A DNA stretch of 11,114 nt from Pseudomonadota bacterium. GTDB taxonomy: Bacteria > Desulfobacterota > Anaeroferrophillalia > Anaeroferrophillales > Tharpellaceae. Below are positions 1-7,445 of the stretch, one piece after another. A program made the translations under genes and the position numbers. The stretch spans positions 1 through 11,114 of the forward strand of contig WFRP01000325.1 in the NCBI GenBank assembly GCA_015486505.1. Reading direction: 5' to 3'. The stretch's first letter is position 1, and every line of letters starts with the position of its first letter. The notes under the pieces are model-generated. The model saw nothing but the letters and a program-made list of their open reading frames with translations. It was not told the DNA's origin and did not search any database.

Positions 1-93
1 GAAAAACAACGAAATCGTTTCCGCAACCGCTTACGAAAAACCACCCCCGCCCCCTCCAGAAGGTGGGGGGGTAAAATTTGGCTGAATAGTTAC
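1..93 (+). repeat. Edge repeat, left copy (inverted relative to 10962-11053)
   Basis: This 93-nt stretch is the reverse complement of 10962-11053. The only difference I find is one G in a poly-G run (7 G here, 6 on the right). It holds a C-rich/G-rich imperfect hairpin around 41-71 and ends inward in AATAGTTAC (85-93), a 9-mer repeated at once at 97-105. The window starts inside the repeat, so its true outer end is not visible. The right copy continues a further 61 nt past the matched part. It is either a dispersed repeat at a contig break or one end of an inverted-repeat unit; I favour the first. Confidence 0.9.
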
Positions 94-108
94 CCAAATA
101 GTTACAAA

Positions 109-174
109 ATCTGTGTTAATTCGCGTTCATCCGTGGTTCAAACCAAAAAGTATTAACCACAGATGGATACAGAT
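109..174. repeat. Inverted repeat of the ATCTGTG...CCGTGGTT type
   Basis: The left arm (109-138) reads ATCTGTGTTAATTCG and ends in CATCCGTGGTT. The right arm (155-174) reads AACCACAGATGGATACAGAT. The inner parts pair as CATCYGTGGTT with AACCACAGATG, with one mismatch and a loop of about 16 nt. Sequences of the kind AACCACAGATGAACACAGAT are, from memory, found between genes in many unrelated bacterial genomes; I could not search to confirm this. No coding potential is seen. It may be only a passenger in the leader of the operon that starts at 255. Confidence 0.7.
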
Positions 175-243
175 AAAAGCGGGTATGGAACAGTTGTTAT
201 TTCCGGATTTGTGGTTGCAAACCGTTATTTGCCGTAATACATT

Positions 244-250
244 AAAGGTG
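244..250 (+). promoter_or_regulatory. Ribosome binding site of the 58-aa gene
   Basis: AAAGGTG lies 4 nt before the ATG at 255. It is the main reason to believe that the small reading frame is translated. Confidence 0.6.
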
Positions 251-254
251 AACT

Positions 255-431
255 ATGATTGATGAAAGAAAAATAGACCAGGAGCGCGGTATTAAAGATC
301 GAAAATATTTAACCTGTGAGAAATATAGTGATGTCTTTGCCGTAACCGAGGAGCTTGAATGTAAGCATCAGCATGAGACATGTAAATACCGGCTTGACTG
401 CCAGATCTATCTGATCGGCAGGAACGAGTAG
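255..431 (+). CDS. Small four-cysteine protein of unknown function (58 aa)
   Basis: I do not recognise a named family with certainty. The frame has an ATG with a good Shine-Dalgarno sequence (244-250) and a TAG at 429-431, only 15 nt before cobQ, so it is probably the first gene of the cobQ operon and may be translationally coupled to it. The protein is highly charged at the N-terminus. Its four cysteines are C21, C36, C43 and C49 (spacing C-x14-C-x6-C-x5-C), with H38 and H40 between the second and third, and the third sits in an ETCKYRLDC stretch. No signal peptide or membrane segment is seen. Four Cys with two nearby His would suit a small zinc or iron-sulfur site; this is inference from composition only. 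Short cysteine-rich proteins of this look occur in Desulfobacterota, from memory. Confidence 0.72.
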   Translation: MIDERKIDQERGIKDRKYLTCEKYSDVFAVTEELECKHQHETCKYRLDCQIYLIGRNE

Positions 432-446
432 CCCGGTTCATAAATT

Positions 447-2024
447 ATGACGGCAAAATTATTAATGCTGCAGGGCACCGGTTCAAGTGTCGGTAAAAGC
501 GCGCTGGTGGCCGGGCTTTGCCGGGTTTATAAGCGGCGCGGGGTGAAAGTCGCGCCGTTCAAGGCGCAGAATATGGCCTTAAACTCTTTTATTACCCCTG
601 AAGGCGCTGAAATCGGCCGGGCCCAGGCAACTCAGGCTGAGGCCTGCGGCCTCAAGCCGCATGTCGATATGAATCCGGTTTTGATCAAGCCCAACAGTGA
701 TACCGGGGCGCAGGTGATTATTCACGGAAAACCGGTCGCCAATATGAGCGCCGCCGTTTATCATGACTATAAAGAGACCGCCTGGGCCGCGGTTTCCGGC
801 AGTTTACAGCGTCTGCGGCAGCAGTATGAGCTGATAATTATCGAGGGGGCCGGGAGTCCGGCTGAGATCAATCTGCGTGATAAGGATATTGTGAATATGG
901 GGCTCGCAACCCGGGTTGCCGCGCCGGTATTGCTGATCGGCGATATTGATAAAGGCGGCGTTTTCGCGGCAATGGTCGGAACTCTGGATTTGCTTGAACA
1001 AAATGAACGCGCATTGATTAAAGCCTTTATTGTCAATAAGTTTCGTGGCGATGTCACGCTGCTGGAACCCGGCCTTGAGACAATTTTTAAGCGTACCCGG
1101 GTGCCTTTTGCCGGGGTTGTGCCCTGGTTCGGCCGGGAAATTTATATCCCGGAAGAAGACGGCGTCGCGCTGGATGCGGTAGCGCGCCCTGAAGAGTCAA
1201 ACCCCGAAAGTTCAAATATCAAGAAGAAAACCGCCGGGAAAAAACTTGCGATCGGAGTGGTCCGGTTGCCGCATATCTCCAATTTTACCGATTTTGACGC
1301 TTTGCAGCAGGAACCTGGGGTCGAACTTGATTATATTGATCCGGGCGCGCCGCTCGCCGGTTATAATTTGATCATTCTTCCCGGAAGCAAGAATACGCTC
1401 GCTGATTTAAGTCAATTACGGCTTGCCGGTTTTACTGACCGGTTGACGGCCTTTGCCGCCGCCGGCGGGGCGGTGGTCGGGATTTGCGGCGGTTTTCAGA
1501 TGCTGGGGAGCAAACTTCTGGACCCGGAAAAGATTGAATCATTACTGGGTGAAATCTCAGGTTTCAACCTTTTGCCGATGCTTACGGAAATGGCGGCGGA
1601 AAAGGTTACGGTGCAGTGCCGGGCGCAGGTTAAGAGCTTACATTTCGGCAGTTCGCTGACGGTTTCCGGCTATGAAATTCATCAGGGACGAACCGTCGCT
1701 CAGGATAGCGCGCTGGCGACGCTGCTTGATGTCAGTCCGGCTGACGGTACGGAATACAGCGACGGGTTCATTACGGCGGATGGCCGAATATGGGGTAGCT
1801 ATATGCACGGGATTTTTGACGATGACAATTTCCGTAAAGCCTATCTCGATTGGCTGCGGCAGTACTCTTTTGGCGCGAATGCAGTGGCCGCCGGCAGCGC
1901 CGCCGGTCTTTCGTATAAACAGCGCAAAGAAAATGGTTTTAATGCTTTGGCGGACTTGTTGGAAAAGTCGCTGGATATGAAAATGATTGATAAACTGGCG
2001 GGTATTTGCTTTGACGGATGTTAA
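447..2024 (+). CDS. cobQ: Cobyric acid synthase (adenosylcobyrate amidation)
   Basis: This cytoplasmic enzyme amidates the b, d, e and g side chains of adenosyl-cobyrinic acid a,c-diamide, using glutamine and ATP, in adenosylcobalamin synthesis. The N-terminal synthetase domain (about 1-235) opens with the P-loop GTGSSVGKS (10-18), followed by the family's APFKAQNMALNS (36-47) and the GDIDKGGVFA segment (165-174). A linker near 240-265 leads to a class I-like glutamine amidotransferase domain (about 267-470). The likely nucleophile is C347 in VVGICGGFQMLG and the catalytic His is H454 in SYMHGIF; YEIHQG is at 409-414. The length (525 aa) is slightly above the usual 480-510. The P-loop sits close to residue 1, as usual in the family, so the ATG at 447 is right although its ribosome site is weak; coupling to the gene ending at 431 may compensate. 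The permease gene downstream overlaps it. Confidence 0.97.
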   Translation: MTAKLLMLQGTGSSVGKSALVAGLCRVYKRRGVKVAPFKAQNMALNSFITPEGAEIGRAQATQAEACGLKPHVDMNPVLIKPNSDTGAQVIIHGKPVANMSAAVYHDYKETAWAAVSGSLQRLRQQYELIIIEGAGSPAEINLRDKDIVNMGLATRVAAPVLLIGDIDKGGVFAAMVGTLDLLEQNERALIKAFIVNKFRGDVTLLEPGLETIFKRTRVPFAGVVPWFGREIYIPEEDGVALDAVARPEESNPESSNIKKKTAGKKLAIGVVRLPHISNFTDFDALQQEPGVELDYIDPGAPLAGYNLIILPGSKNTLADLSQLRLAGFTDRLTAFAAAGGAVVGICGGFQMLGSKLLDPEKIESLLGEISGFNLLPMLTEMAAEKVTVQCRAQVKSLHFGSSLTVSGYEIHQGRTVAQDSALATLLDVSPADGTEYSDGFITADGRIWGSYMHGIFDDDNFRKAYLDWLRQYSFGANAVAAGSAAGLSYKQRKENGFNALADLLEKSLDMKMIDKLAGICFDGC

Positions 2025-3081
2025 TTCTTCCCGCCGGATTCCGGCGCCGGTTTACTGTCTGCTGCTTTTGCTGCTGCTCTTGTTGATGATTGTCGGGGCC
2101 GCGGCGGTGGGGGCGGCCCGATTACCGCCGGCCGCGGTCTGGCAGGTTTTTACCGATCTTTTTTCCGGAAAGGTGGATTCGTCCGTAAGCGCGTTGGCCG
2201 GGGTTGATTCCGCCGCCCGTATGATTGTGCTTGATGTCCGGCTGCCGCGGATTATGAGCGCTTTGCTCGTGGGCTCGGCTCTGGGTGTCGCCGGTGTCGT
2301 TTTCCAGGGGATTTTACTTAATTCCCTGGCTGATCCTTTTACCATTGGGGTTTCCGCCGGAGCGGCTTTCGGGGCCACGATCGCGATTTTATTGCCGTCC
2401 TTTTTTGTGTTGCCGGTTTTTTTTTCGGGAACCGTAATTATTCCCGGCTTTGCCTTTGCCGGGGCTTTATTTTCTTTATCCCTGGTCTATTATATCGCCC
2501 GTAACCGGGGTCGGATAATGCCGGAAAGTATGATTTTAGCCGGGGTGATTGTCGCTTCATTTCTGTCGGCCCTGATCAGTTTCTGTCAAAGCATCGCCGG
2601 GGAAAAGCTGGCGGCCGTGGTTTTCTGGATTATGGGCGGCTTCTCCGGGGCCTTGTGGTCGCAGGTATTATTGCTGCTGCCGTATTGTTTTGTCTGTATG
2701 CTGATTCTGCAGGCCCATGCCGGTGACCTGAATATTATGGCAATGGGGGATACGACCGCTCTCCAGCTTGGCGTCGAAGTCTATAAAATCCGCCGCCGTC
2801 TGCTGATGGTCGCGGCTCTGCTGACCGCCGCCGCGGTTTCAGTCAGCGGAGTTATCGGTTTTGTCGGATTGGTGGTGCCCCATATTAACCGGATTTTGTT
2901 GGGGCCGGATCACCGGCGTCTGCTGCCGGCATCGGCTCTGCTTGGCGGTTTGGTGCTGGTGGCGGCCGATACCCTGGCCCGGACTGCGGCCGGAGCGAGC
3001 GAAATCCCGGTCGGGGTGGTTACGGCCTTGCTCGGGGCGCCTTTTTTCTGCGTTATCTTCAAGAAAAAATTCCAGCAATAG
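2011..3081 (+). CDS. btuC: BtuC/FecCD-type ABC transporter permease (corrinoid or siderophore uptake)
   Basis: This inner-membrane subunit of a type II ABC importer passes vitamin B12-like corrinoids or ferric siderophores from a periplasmic binding protein to the cytoplasm. Numbered from the upstream TTG at 1987, the family marks are DVRLPR (83-88), DPFTIGVSAGAAFGA (116-130), GLVVPHINR (294-302), DHR (308-310) and EIPVGVVTALLGAPFF (339-354), among about ten hydrophobic segments. Two TTG starts are possible. The one at 2011 has GGCGGG 8 nt upstream and overlaps cobQ by 14 nt; the one at 1987 adds 8 residues but has a poor ribosome site. I chose 2011 and a short cytoplasmic tail before membrane segment 1. 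A cobalamin or cobinamide substrate is inferred from the cobQ neighbour; the family alone does not separate this from siderophore transport. Confidence 0.92.
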   Translation: MTDVNSSRRIPAPVYCLLLLLLLLLMIVGAAAVGAARLPPAAVWQVFTDLFSGKVDSSVSALAGVDSAARMIVLDVRLPRIMSALLVGSALGVAGVVFQGILLNSLADPFTIGVSAGAAFGATIAILLPSFFVLPVFFSGTVIIPGFAFAGALFSLSLVYYIARNRGRIMPESMILAGVIVASFLSALISFCQSIAGEKLAAVVFWIMGGFSGALWSQVLLLLPYCFVCMLILQAHAGDLNIMAMGDTTALQLGVEVYKIRRRLLMVAALLTAAAVSVSGVIGFVGLVVPHINRILLGPDHRRLLPASALLGGLVLVAADTLARTAAGASEIPVGVVTALLGAPFFCVIFKKKFQQ

Positions 3082-3106
3082 AAAATTTGTGAGTTTGTGA
3101 GATTAA

Positions 3107-3922
3107 GTGGAAACAGATAAGCCATTTGCCCGGGAAAACTTTGAGGTTCTCTTCGAAGCGGCTGATTTGAGCTGCGGCTACGGCAACCGGGTAGTTCTCG
3201 ACCGGCTTGATTTCAGGCTTTGGCCCGGTTTTTTTTGCGGCGTTCTGGGGCCGAATGGCTGCGGGAAATCAACCTTGATTAATACCATTTGCCGGGTCAA
3301 CGAGCCGCTCTCCGGAACTATGCGTTTTTCCGGTGAGGAGTTGGCTTCACTTTCGCGGCAGAGCTTGGCCCGAAAAATCGCCGTGGTTCCGCAGGAGACC
3401 CATGTAACTTTTCCTTTTAAGGTGCGTGAAGTCGTGGCGATGGGCCGCAATCCGCACAGCGCCGGGCTTTTTAAGGCCGGATTTGATCTTGAAAATGAGA
3501 AAGTTGAGCGGGCTCTGACAGCCACCGGCATTGTTCATTTGAGCGACCGTGAGATAACGCAACTCAGCGGGGGCGAGCGGCAGCTGGTTCTTCTGGCCCG
3601 GGCCCTGGCCCAGGAGCCGCGGTTGCTGTTGCTGGACGAACCGACCTCAAACCTTGATATCAGCCATGCCGTTAAAATCTTGCGCCTGGTCAAGGCCCGG
3701 GTGGCTCAGGACCGGCTCGCGACGTTGGCGGTTTTTCATGATTTGAATCTTGCCTGTCTTTTCGCGGACTATCTCTTTCTTGTCAAGGATGGAACTATTC
3801 GTTATCAGGGCGAGACCAGGGAAGTGATTACCGAGGAGATTTTATCTGAGCTTTATGAGCTGCCTTTACAGGTTCATGCGCCGGCGGGGTTGGGGCGTTT
3901 GCAGGTTTCAGTCAGGGTTTGA
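3107..3922 (+). CDS. btuD: BtuD/FecE-type ABC transporter ATPase
   Basis: This is the ATPase subunit that drives the permease encoded 25 nt upstream. All nucleotide-binding motifs are intact: Walker A GPNGCGKST (48-56), Q-loop Q96, the signature LSGGE (153-157), Walker B LLLLDE (173-178) and the switch His H211 in VFHDLNLA. The fold from YGNRVVLDRL to the RYQGETREV region is typical of the FecE/BtuD/HemV group, and 271 aa is a normal length. The start is a GTG at 3107 with only a weak purine-rich stretch upstream. The gene ends in TGA (3920-3922), 12 nt before repeat R1. No binding-protein gene follows, so the importer needs a BtuF-like partner encoded elsewhere. Confidence 0.94.
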   Translation: METDKPFARENFEVLFEAADLSCGYGNRVVLDRLDFRLWPGFFCGVLGPNGCGKSTLINTICRVNEPLSGTMRFSGEELASLSRQSLARKIAVVPQETHVTFPFKVREVVAMGRNPHSAGLFKAGFDLENEKVERALTATGIVHLSDREITQLSGGERQLVLLARALAQEPRLLLLDEPTSNLDISHAVKILRLVKARVAQDRLATLAVFHDLNLACLFADYLFLVKDGTIRYQGETREVITEEILSELYELPLQVHAPAGLGRLQVSVRV

Positions 3923-3934
3923 CCGGTTTTTTTT

Positions 3935-4045
3935 AGTGCCTTACAGGTTATTTTCTTGTTTTAAAACAAGAAAATGTTCTGATAAGAGCACTTATTTGCG
4001 GGCCGCAAGGCCCTGTTTGGGTTGCGGGAGTTGTTCCCGCATTAG
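3935..4045 (+). repeat. Structured repeat copy R1 (three hairpins, 111 nt)
   Basis: Hairpin H1 (3935-3992) pairs AGTGC with GCACT, CTTA with TAAG and CAG with CTG, then the 13-nt arms ATTTTCTTGTTTT and AAAACAAGAAAAT. Hairpin H2 (4000-4013) is GGGCC-GCAA-GGCCC, a GNRA-type tetraloop if read as plus-strand RNA. Hairpin H3 (4024-4042) is TGCGGGA-GTTGT-TCCCGCA. H1 is identical in sequence to that of R2 at 10667-10724. The copy lies just after the btuD stop and enters the 3' end of the oppositely oriented YihY-family gene. I do not recognise it as a known RNA family, IS end or attC site. Confidence 0.85.
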
Positions 4046-5512
4046 ACTGTTGCGGCAGCTGGTACAGGTGCTCTCGTTCCAGTTGGTTGCCGACAGCGAC
4101 TTGTTTCCACCCTTAAAAAATTTGGCGGCGAGTTTGCGCCCGAAACTTGCCGGTTTGGCCTTTTCAGCACCCCAGAGCAGCGCGGTGATCTCTTCGGGTT
4201 TTAATCCGGTCGGCGGGGAGGCCGGCAGGTAGGTTGCCGGCTGCTTGTCCGTTAGCGAAATTAATCCGGCTTTGCTCAGACGCTTGAGGATTTTTTCAAT
4301 GGCAATAGCTGATTCTCCGGTTGCCGCGCTCAGCGCTTTCAGAGTCGCCGCCCGACGCTGGTCGAAAAATCTGTAGATTTCATTGATAAGGTCGAAAGTC
4401 AGAGCCATTTCCGGCCCCGGCGGGAGATGACGGCCATTGATATGGTAATTCCGAAAATGCTGGCTCGTAAAAGCGACTTCAGCCCCGAGCAGAAATACCA
4501 GCCAGGTTGAGTGAATCCAGAGGAGAAAGAGCGGCACGGTTGCGAAAGAGCCGTAAATGGCATTATAGTTGGCAACCCCGATTTGAAGCAGGATAAAGAT
4601 TTTTTGCAGCGTGATCAACCCCAAAGCCCCGGCCAGGCTGCCGCACCAGGCGGCTTTGGCCCTTATTTTCAGATTGGGCAGAAAGTAGTATAAGAGAAAA
4701 AATGTCAAGGTCAAAAGAGCAATCGGGACGAGTTTGAAGATAACTCCCTGGACCCAGGCAATCGGAAAAAACTTGTCAATGTGAACCGCGATTGCCGGGG
4801 CGTTGAGCATTGTCGTCGCGCCGAGGCCCAAGTTGATAGTCAACGGGCAGACAATGATAAGCGCCATATAGTTCATAAATTTGCGCCCCGGCGAGCGGCT
4901 TTTATCGACCTGCCAGATCGCGTTCAGGGCCTCTTCAATGCCGTTGATTACGATTAGAACCGTGATCAAAAGTAAAAAAGTACCGATAATGCCCAGGGCG
5001 GCAAAATTAGTGCGATTGACATAGGCAAAAATTTTGTCGACCGCTTCATAGAGATGTGCGGAAAAATCTTTGTTGAGCTTAGGTTTTACGGGCTTGCCGG
5101 CGCTTGTTGCCGGAGTGATCGCGGAAGTTTTCGCAGCGCCGGCTTGCTGTTTCTGGTCGGGCGGATATTTCTTTTTTCCTGAGGCTGCCGGTGCGGCCGC
5201 CGGCTGGGTTTCGGCTGGAGCTGCGGCCGGCATTGTATCGCTGAGATTGTCGATAAGTTTGTAGGCGGCCTGATGCATCTGGTCACCGGCGCCCATACCT
5301 TTCAGGATGGCGGTGCTTAAAGCGAGCATCGGCACCAGCGAAAGGACTACGGAGTAGGTTAAAGCGGCGGCCCGGAGATTTATGCGGTCCCTGCGGAATT
5401 CGGCGAATAGAATAAAGAGAAACCGAAGAGTTTGCCGGAAACGGCGCTGCCGGCCGCTCAACTCATTAAAATTATCCGGCCAGAGCCAGTTATTTAATCT
5501 GGAGATCGTCAT
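3992..5512 (-). CDS. YihY/BrkB-family inner-membrane protein with C-terminal winged-helix-like region
   Basis: This is a member of the YihY (BrkB, formerly 'ribonuclease BN') integral membrane family, whose molecular function is unsettled. Numbering is from the ATG at 5512. The N-terminal part holds the family's RAAALTYSVVLSLVPMLAL segment (about 47-65). Further membrane segments lie near 169-190, 215-237, 254-277, 289-309 and 326-347, with ANYNAIYGSFATVPLFLLW (about 314-332) as a strong family signature. Residues about 94-148 between the first two segments are an Ala/Pro/Lys/Gln-rich low-complexity insertion. Residues about 370-435 resemble a winged helix (LKALSAATGES...ILKRLSKAGLI). The final 17 residues, LMREQLPQPKQGLAARK, and the stop are encoded by repeat R1. 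An upstream TTG at 5548 would add 12 residues; I prefer the ATG because family homology starts after it. About 506 aa is longer than the usual 290-430. Confidence 0.92.
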   Translation of the reverse strand: MTISRLNNWLWPDNFNELSGRQRRFRQTLRFLFILFAEFRRDRINLRAAALTYSVVLSLVPMLALSTAILKGMGAGDQMHQAAYKLIDNLSDTMPAAAPAETQPAAAPAASGKKKYPPDQKQQAGAAKTSAITPATSAGKPVKPKLNKDFSAHLYEAVDKIFAYVNRTNFAALGIIGTFLLLITVLIVINGIEEALNAIWQVDKSRSPGRKFMNYMALIIVCPLTINLGLGATTMLNAPAIAVHIDKFFPIAWVQGVIFKLVPIALLTLTFFLLYYFLPNLKIRAKAAWCGSLAGALGLITLQKIFILLQIGVANYNAIYGSFATVPLFLLWIHSTWLVFLLGAEVAFTSQHFRNYHINGRHLPPGPEMALTFDLINEIYRFFDQRRAATLKALSAATGESAIAIEKILKRLSKAGLISLTDKQPATYLPASPPTGLKPEEITALLWGAEKAKPASFGRKLAAKFFKGGNKSLSATNWNESTCTSCRNSLMREQLPQPKQGLAARK

Positions 5513-5567
5513 GGCACATCTTATTACATTAATTGAAAAAAAATGCAAATCTTGATGGCGTTTGAAT

Positions 5568-7445
5568 ATGCATCATAAATATGACATAATTGTTGTTGGC
5601 GCCGGGCATGCCGGTTGTGAAGCGGCTCTGGCGGCGGCGCGGATGGGTCTTAATGTACTGGTTTTCTGTCTTAATCTGGATACGGTGGCGCAGATGTCCT
5701 GTAATCCGGCCATCGGCGGACTCGCTAAAGGGCATCTGGTCAAGGAGATTGACGCTTTGGGCGGGGCTATGGGGCGTATAACCGATCTCTGCGGGATTCA
5801 GTTTCGGACCTTGAATACTTCACGGGGCCCGGCGGTGCAGGGTACCCGGGTGCAATGCGATAAACTGCTTTACCATCGCAAGATGAAACATCTTCTCGAA
5901 AATCAACCCGGCATTGAAATGCGTCAGGTGATGATTGAGTGTTTGTCGCTTGAAAACGGGAAAATCATCGGGGTTGTCGATGAGACCGGATTTCAGCATC
6001 AGGCTCCAATAGTAATTTTAACCACCGGGACATTTTTGAACGGTTTGATTCATATCGGCGCTTTTCGGCAGTCGGCCGGGCGCACCGGGGAGTTTGCCGC
6101 TCTGTCACTGGCGCGAAATCTTAAAGACCTGGGTTTGAAAATCGGGCGTATGAAAACCGGAACTCCGCCGCGAATGCTGCGCCGTTCAATTGATTTCAGC
6201 GCCCTTGAACGTCAGGATGGTGATTCAAACCCGCTCCCGTTTTCGGTAATGACGGAAGCGCTTAAACAAAAACAGCTGCCCTGCTATATGACCCGAACGA
6301 CGGCGGCAACCCATGCCCTTCTGCGTGACAACTTAAAGCTTTCCCCGCTTTATAACGGCACGATTACCGGAGTAAGCGCCCGTTATTGTCCTTCTCTGGA
6401 GGATAAAATTGTCAAATTTCCCCACCATGAGAGTCATCAGGTAACCCTGGAGCCGGAAGGTTACGAAACTGAAGAGGTTTACGTCAAGGGTTTGGGCAAT
6501 TGTCTGCCGGTCGCAGTGCAGCAGGCGCTTTTCCATACGGTGCCCGGCCTTGAAGATGCGGTGGTTATGCGCCCGGCTTACGCCATTGAATATGATTTTA
6601 TCGAGCCGACCCAGCTTCAAGCCACCCTTGAATGTAAAAAAATCTCCGGCCTTTATCTTGCCGGGCAGATTAACGGGACTTCCGGTTATGAGGAGGCGGC
6701 GGCCCAGGGGATTATCGCCGGTATCAATGCCGCCTGTAAAATCAAAAAACTGGAGCCGTTCCTGCCGGATCGCTCCGAGGCTTATGCCGCGGTGATGATT
6801 GATGACCTGATCAACCGCGGTACTCAGGAGCCTTACCGGATGTTTACTTCGCGGGCCGAATACCGGCTTCTGCTGCGGGAAGATAACGCCGATCTGCGTC
6901 TGACCGAGAGGGCTTTTGCCTTAGGGCTGGTTGATAAGGTCCAGGTTGAAATGGTGCGGGAGAAACTCGCTTTAACCAATGCGGGAAAACGACGCTTAAA
7001 CTCAATCATAATTAAACCGGCGGCGGCCGCCGCCACCCTTGCCCGCCTGGAAACCCCGCCGCTGCAGCAGGGAGTTCCGGCAGCGGATCTGCTGAAGCGG
7101 CCGCAGGTGCGTTGGGATGATTTGGGAGAATGTTCCGGGGAAGTCGTGGAACTGGGGGAATATTTAGGCCCGCAGGCCCGGCGTCAGACTGAAATTCAGA
7201 TTAAATATGACGGTTACATTAAACGGCAGCAGCAGGCGGTGGAAAAATTCAAACATCTGGAAAAGATTAGAATTCCCGATGATTTTGCGTATGATAACAT
7301 TCCCGGACTGACCATTGAAATGTCACATACCCTGCAAAAGATTCGACCGCTCACCTTAGGGCAGGCCTCACGTCTGCCGGGGGTGACCCCGGCGGCAATA
7401 TCAGTGTTGCTGATCTATCTGAAAAAACGGTGTGGCAACATATGA
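5568..7445 (+). CDS. mnmG: tRNA uridine-5-carboxymethylaminomethyl(34) synthesis enzyme MnmG (GidA)
   Basis: With MnmE, this FAD-dependent enzyme installs the 5-aminomethyl or carboxymethylaminomethyl group on wobble U34 of tRNAs reading NNA/NNG codons. Numbered from the ATG at 5568, the FAD-binding GAGHAG is at 11-16 and NPAIGGLAKGHLVKEIDALG at 46-65. Next comes LNTSRGPAVQGTRVQCDK, one of the family's long conserved blocks, then KTGTPPRML and LAGQINGTSGYEEAAAQG. FTSRAEYRLLLREDNADLRL (near 426-445) and the C-terminal IRPLTLGQASRLPGVTPAAI region complete the protein. About 625 aa is the normal length. A TTG at 5562 would add two residues. The usual partner rsmG (gidB) does not follow. Only 55 nt separate it from the divergent YihY gene, so promoters must lie there or overlap, but none is clear. 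The stop overlaps an ATGA. Confidence 0.98.
   Translation: MHHKYDIIVVGAGHAGCEAALAAARMGLNVLVFCLNLDTVAQMSCNPAIGGLAKGHLVKEIDALGGAMGRITDLCGIQFRTLNTSRGPAVQGTRVQCDKLLYHRKMKHLLENQPGIEMRQVMIECLSLENGKIIGVVDETGFQHQAPIVILTTGTFLNGLIHIGAFRQSAGRTGEFAALSLARNLKDLGLKIGRMKTGTPPRMLRRSIDFSALERQDGDSNPLPFSVMTEALKQKQLPCYMTRTTAATHALLRDNLKLSPLYNGTITGVSARYCPSLEDKIVKFPHHESHQVTLEPEGYETEEVYVKGLGNCLPVAVQQALFHTVPGLEDAVVMRPAYAIEYDFIEPTQLQATLECKKISGLYLAGQINGTSGYEEAAAQGIIAGINAACKIKKLEPFLPDRSEAYAAVMIDDLINRGTQEPYRMFTSRAEYRLLLREDNADLRLTERAFALGLVDKVQVEMVREKLALTNAGKRRLNSIIIKPAAAAATLARLETPPLQQGVPAADLLKRPQVRWDDLGECSGEVVELGEYLGPQARRQTEIQIKYDGYIKRQQQAVEKFKHLEKIRIPDDFAYDNIPGLTIEMSHTLQKIRPLTLGQASRLPGVTPAAISVLLIYLKKRCGNI

Noticed and set aside
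215..243. Promoter-like TTGCAA-N17-TACATT before the 58-aa gene
   Set aside because: The start point it implies would fall at about 250, inside the ribosome site of the gene at 255, leaving no leader for it to act in.
1..254. Cobalamin riboswitch in front of the cobQ operon
   Set aside because: No B12-box-like conserved core was recognisable by eye; the region is accounted for largely by repeats.
3922..3992. Rho-independent terminator after btuD (T8 run at 3927-3934 and long hairpin)
   Set aside because: The T run precedes the hairpin instead of following it on the plus strand, and on the minus strand the hairpin is followed by A's, not T's. Only the 6-nt ACCGGT precedes the T run.
3855..4232. 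Plus-strand open frame of 125 codons over the btuD end and R1
   Set aside because: It is a shadow of btuD, the repeat and the YihY gene in another frame, with no family resemblance.
5513..5567. Divergent promoters between the YihY gene and mnmG
   Set aside because: AT-rich sequence gives several weak partial matches on both strands but none with good boxes, spacing and a sensible start point.
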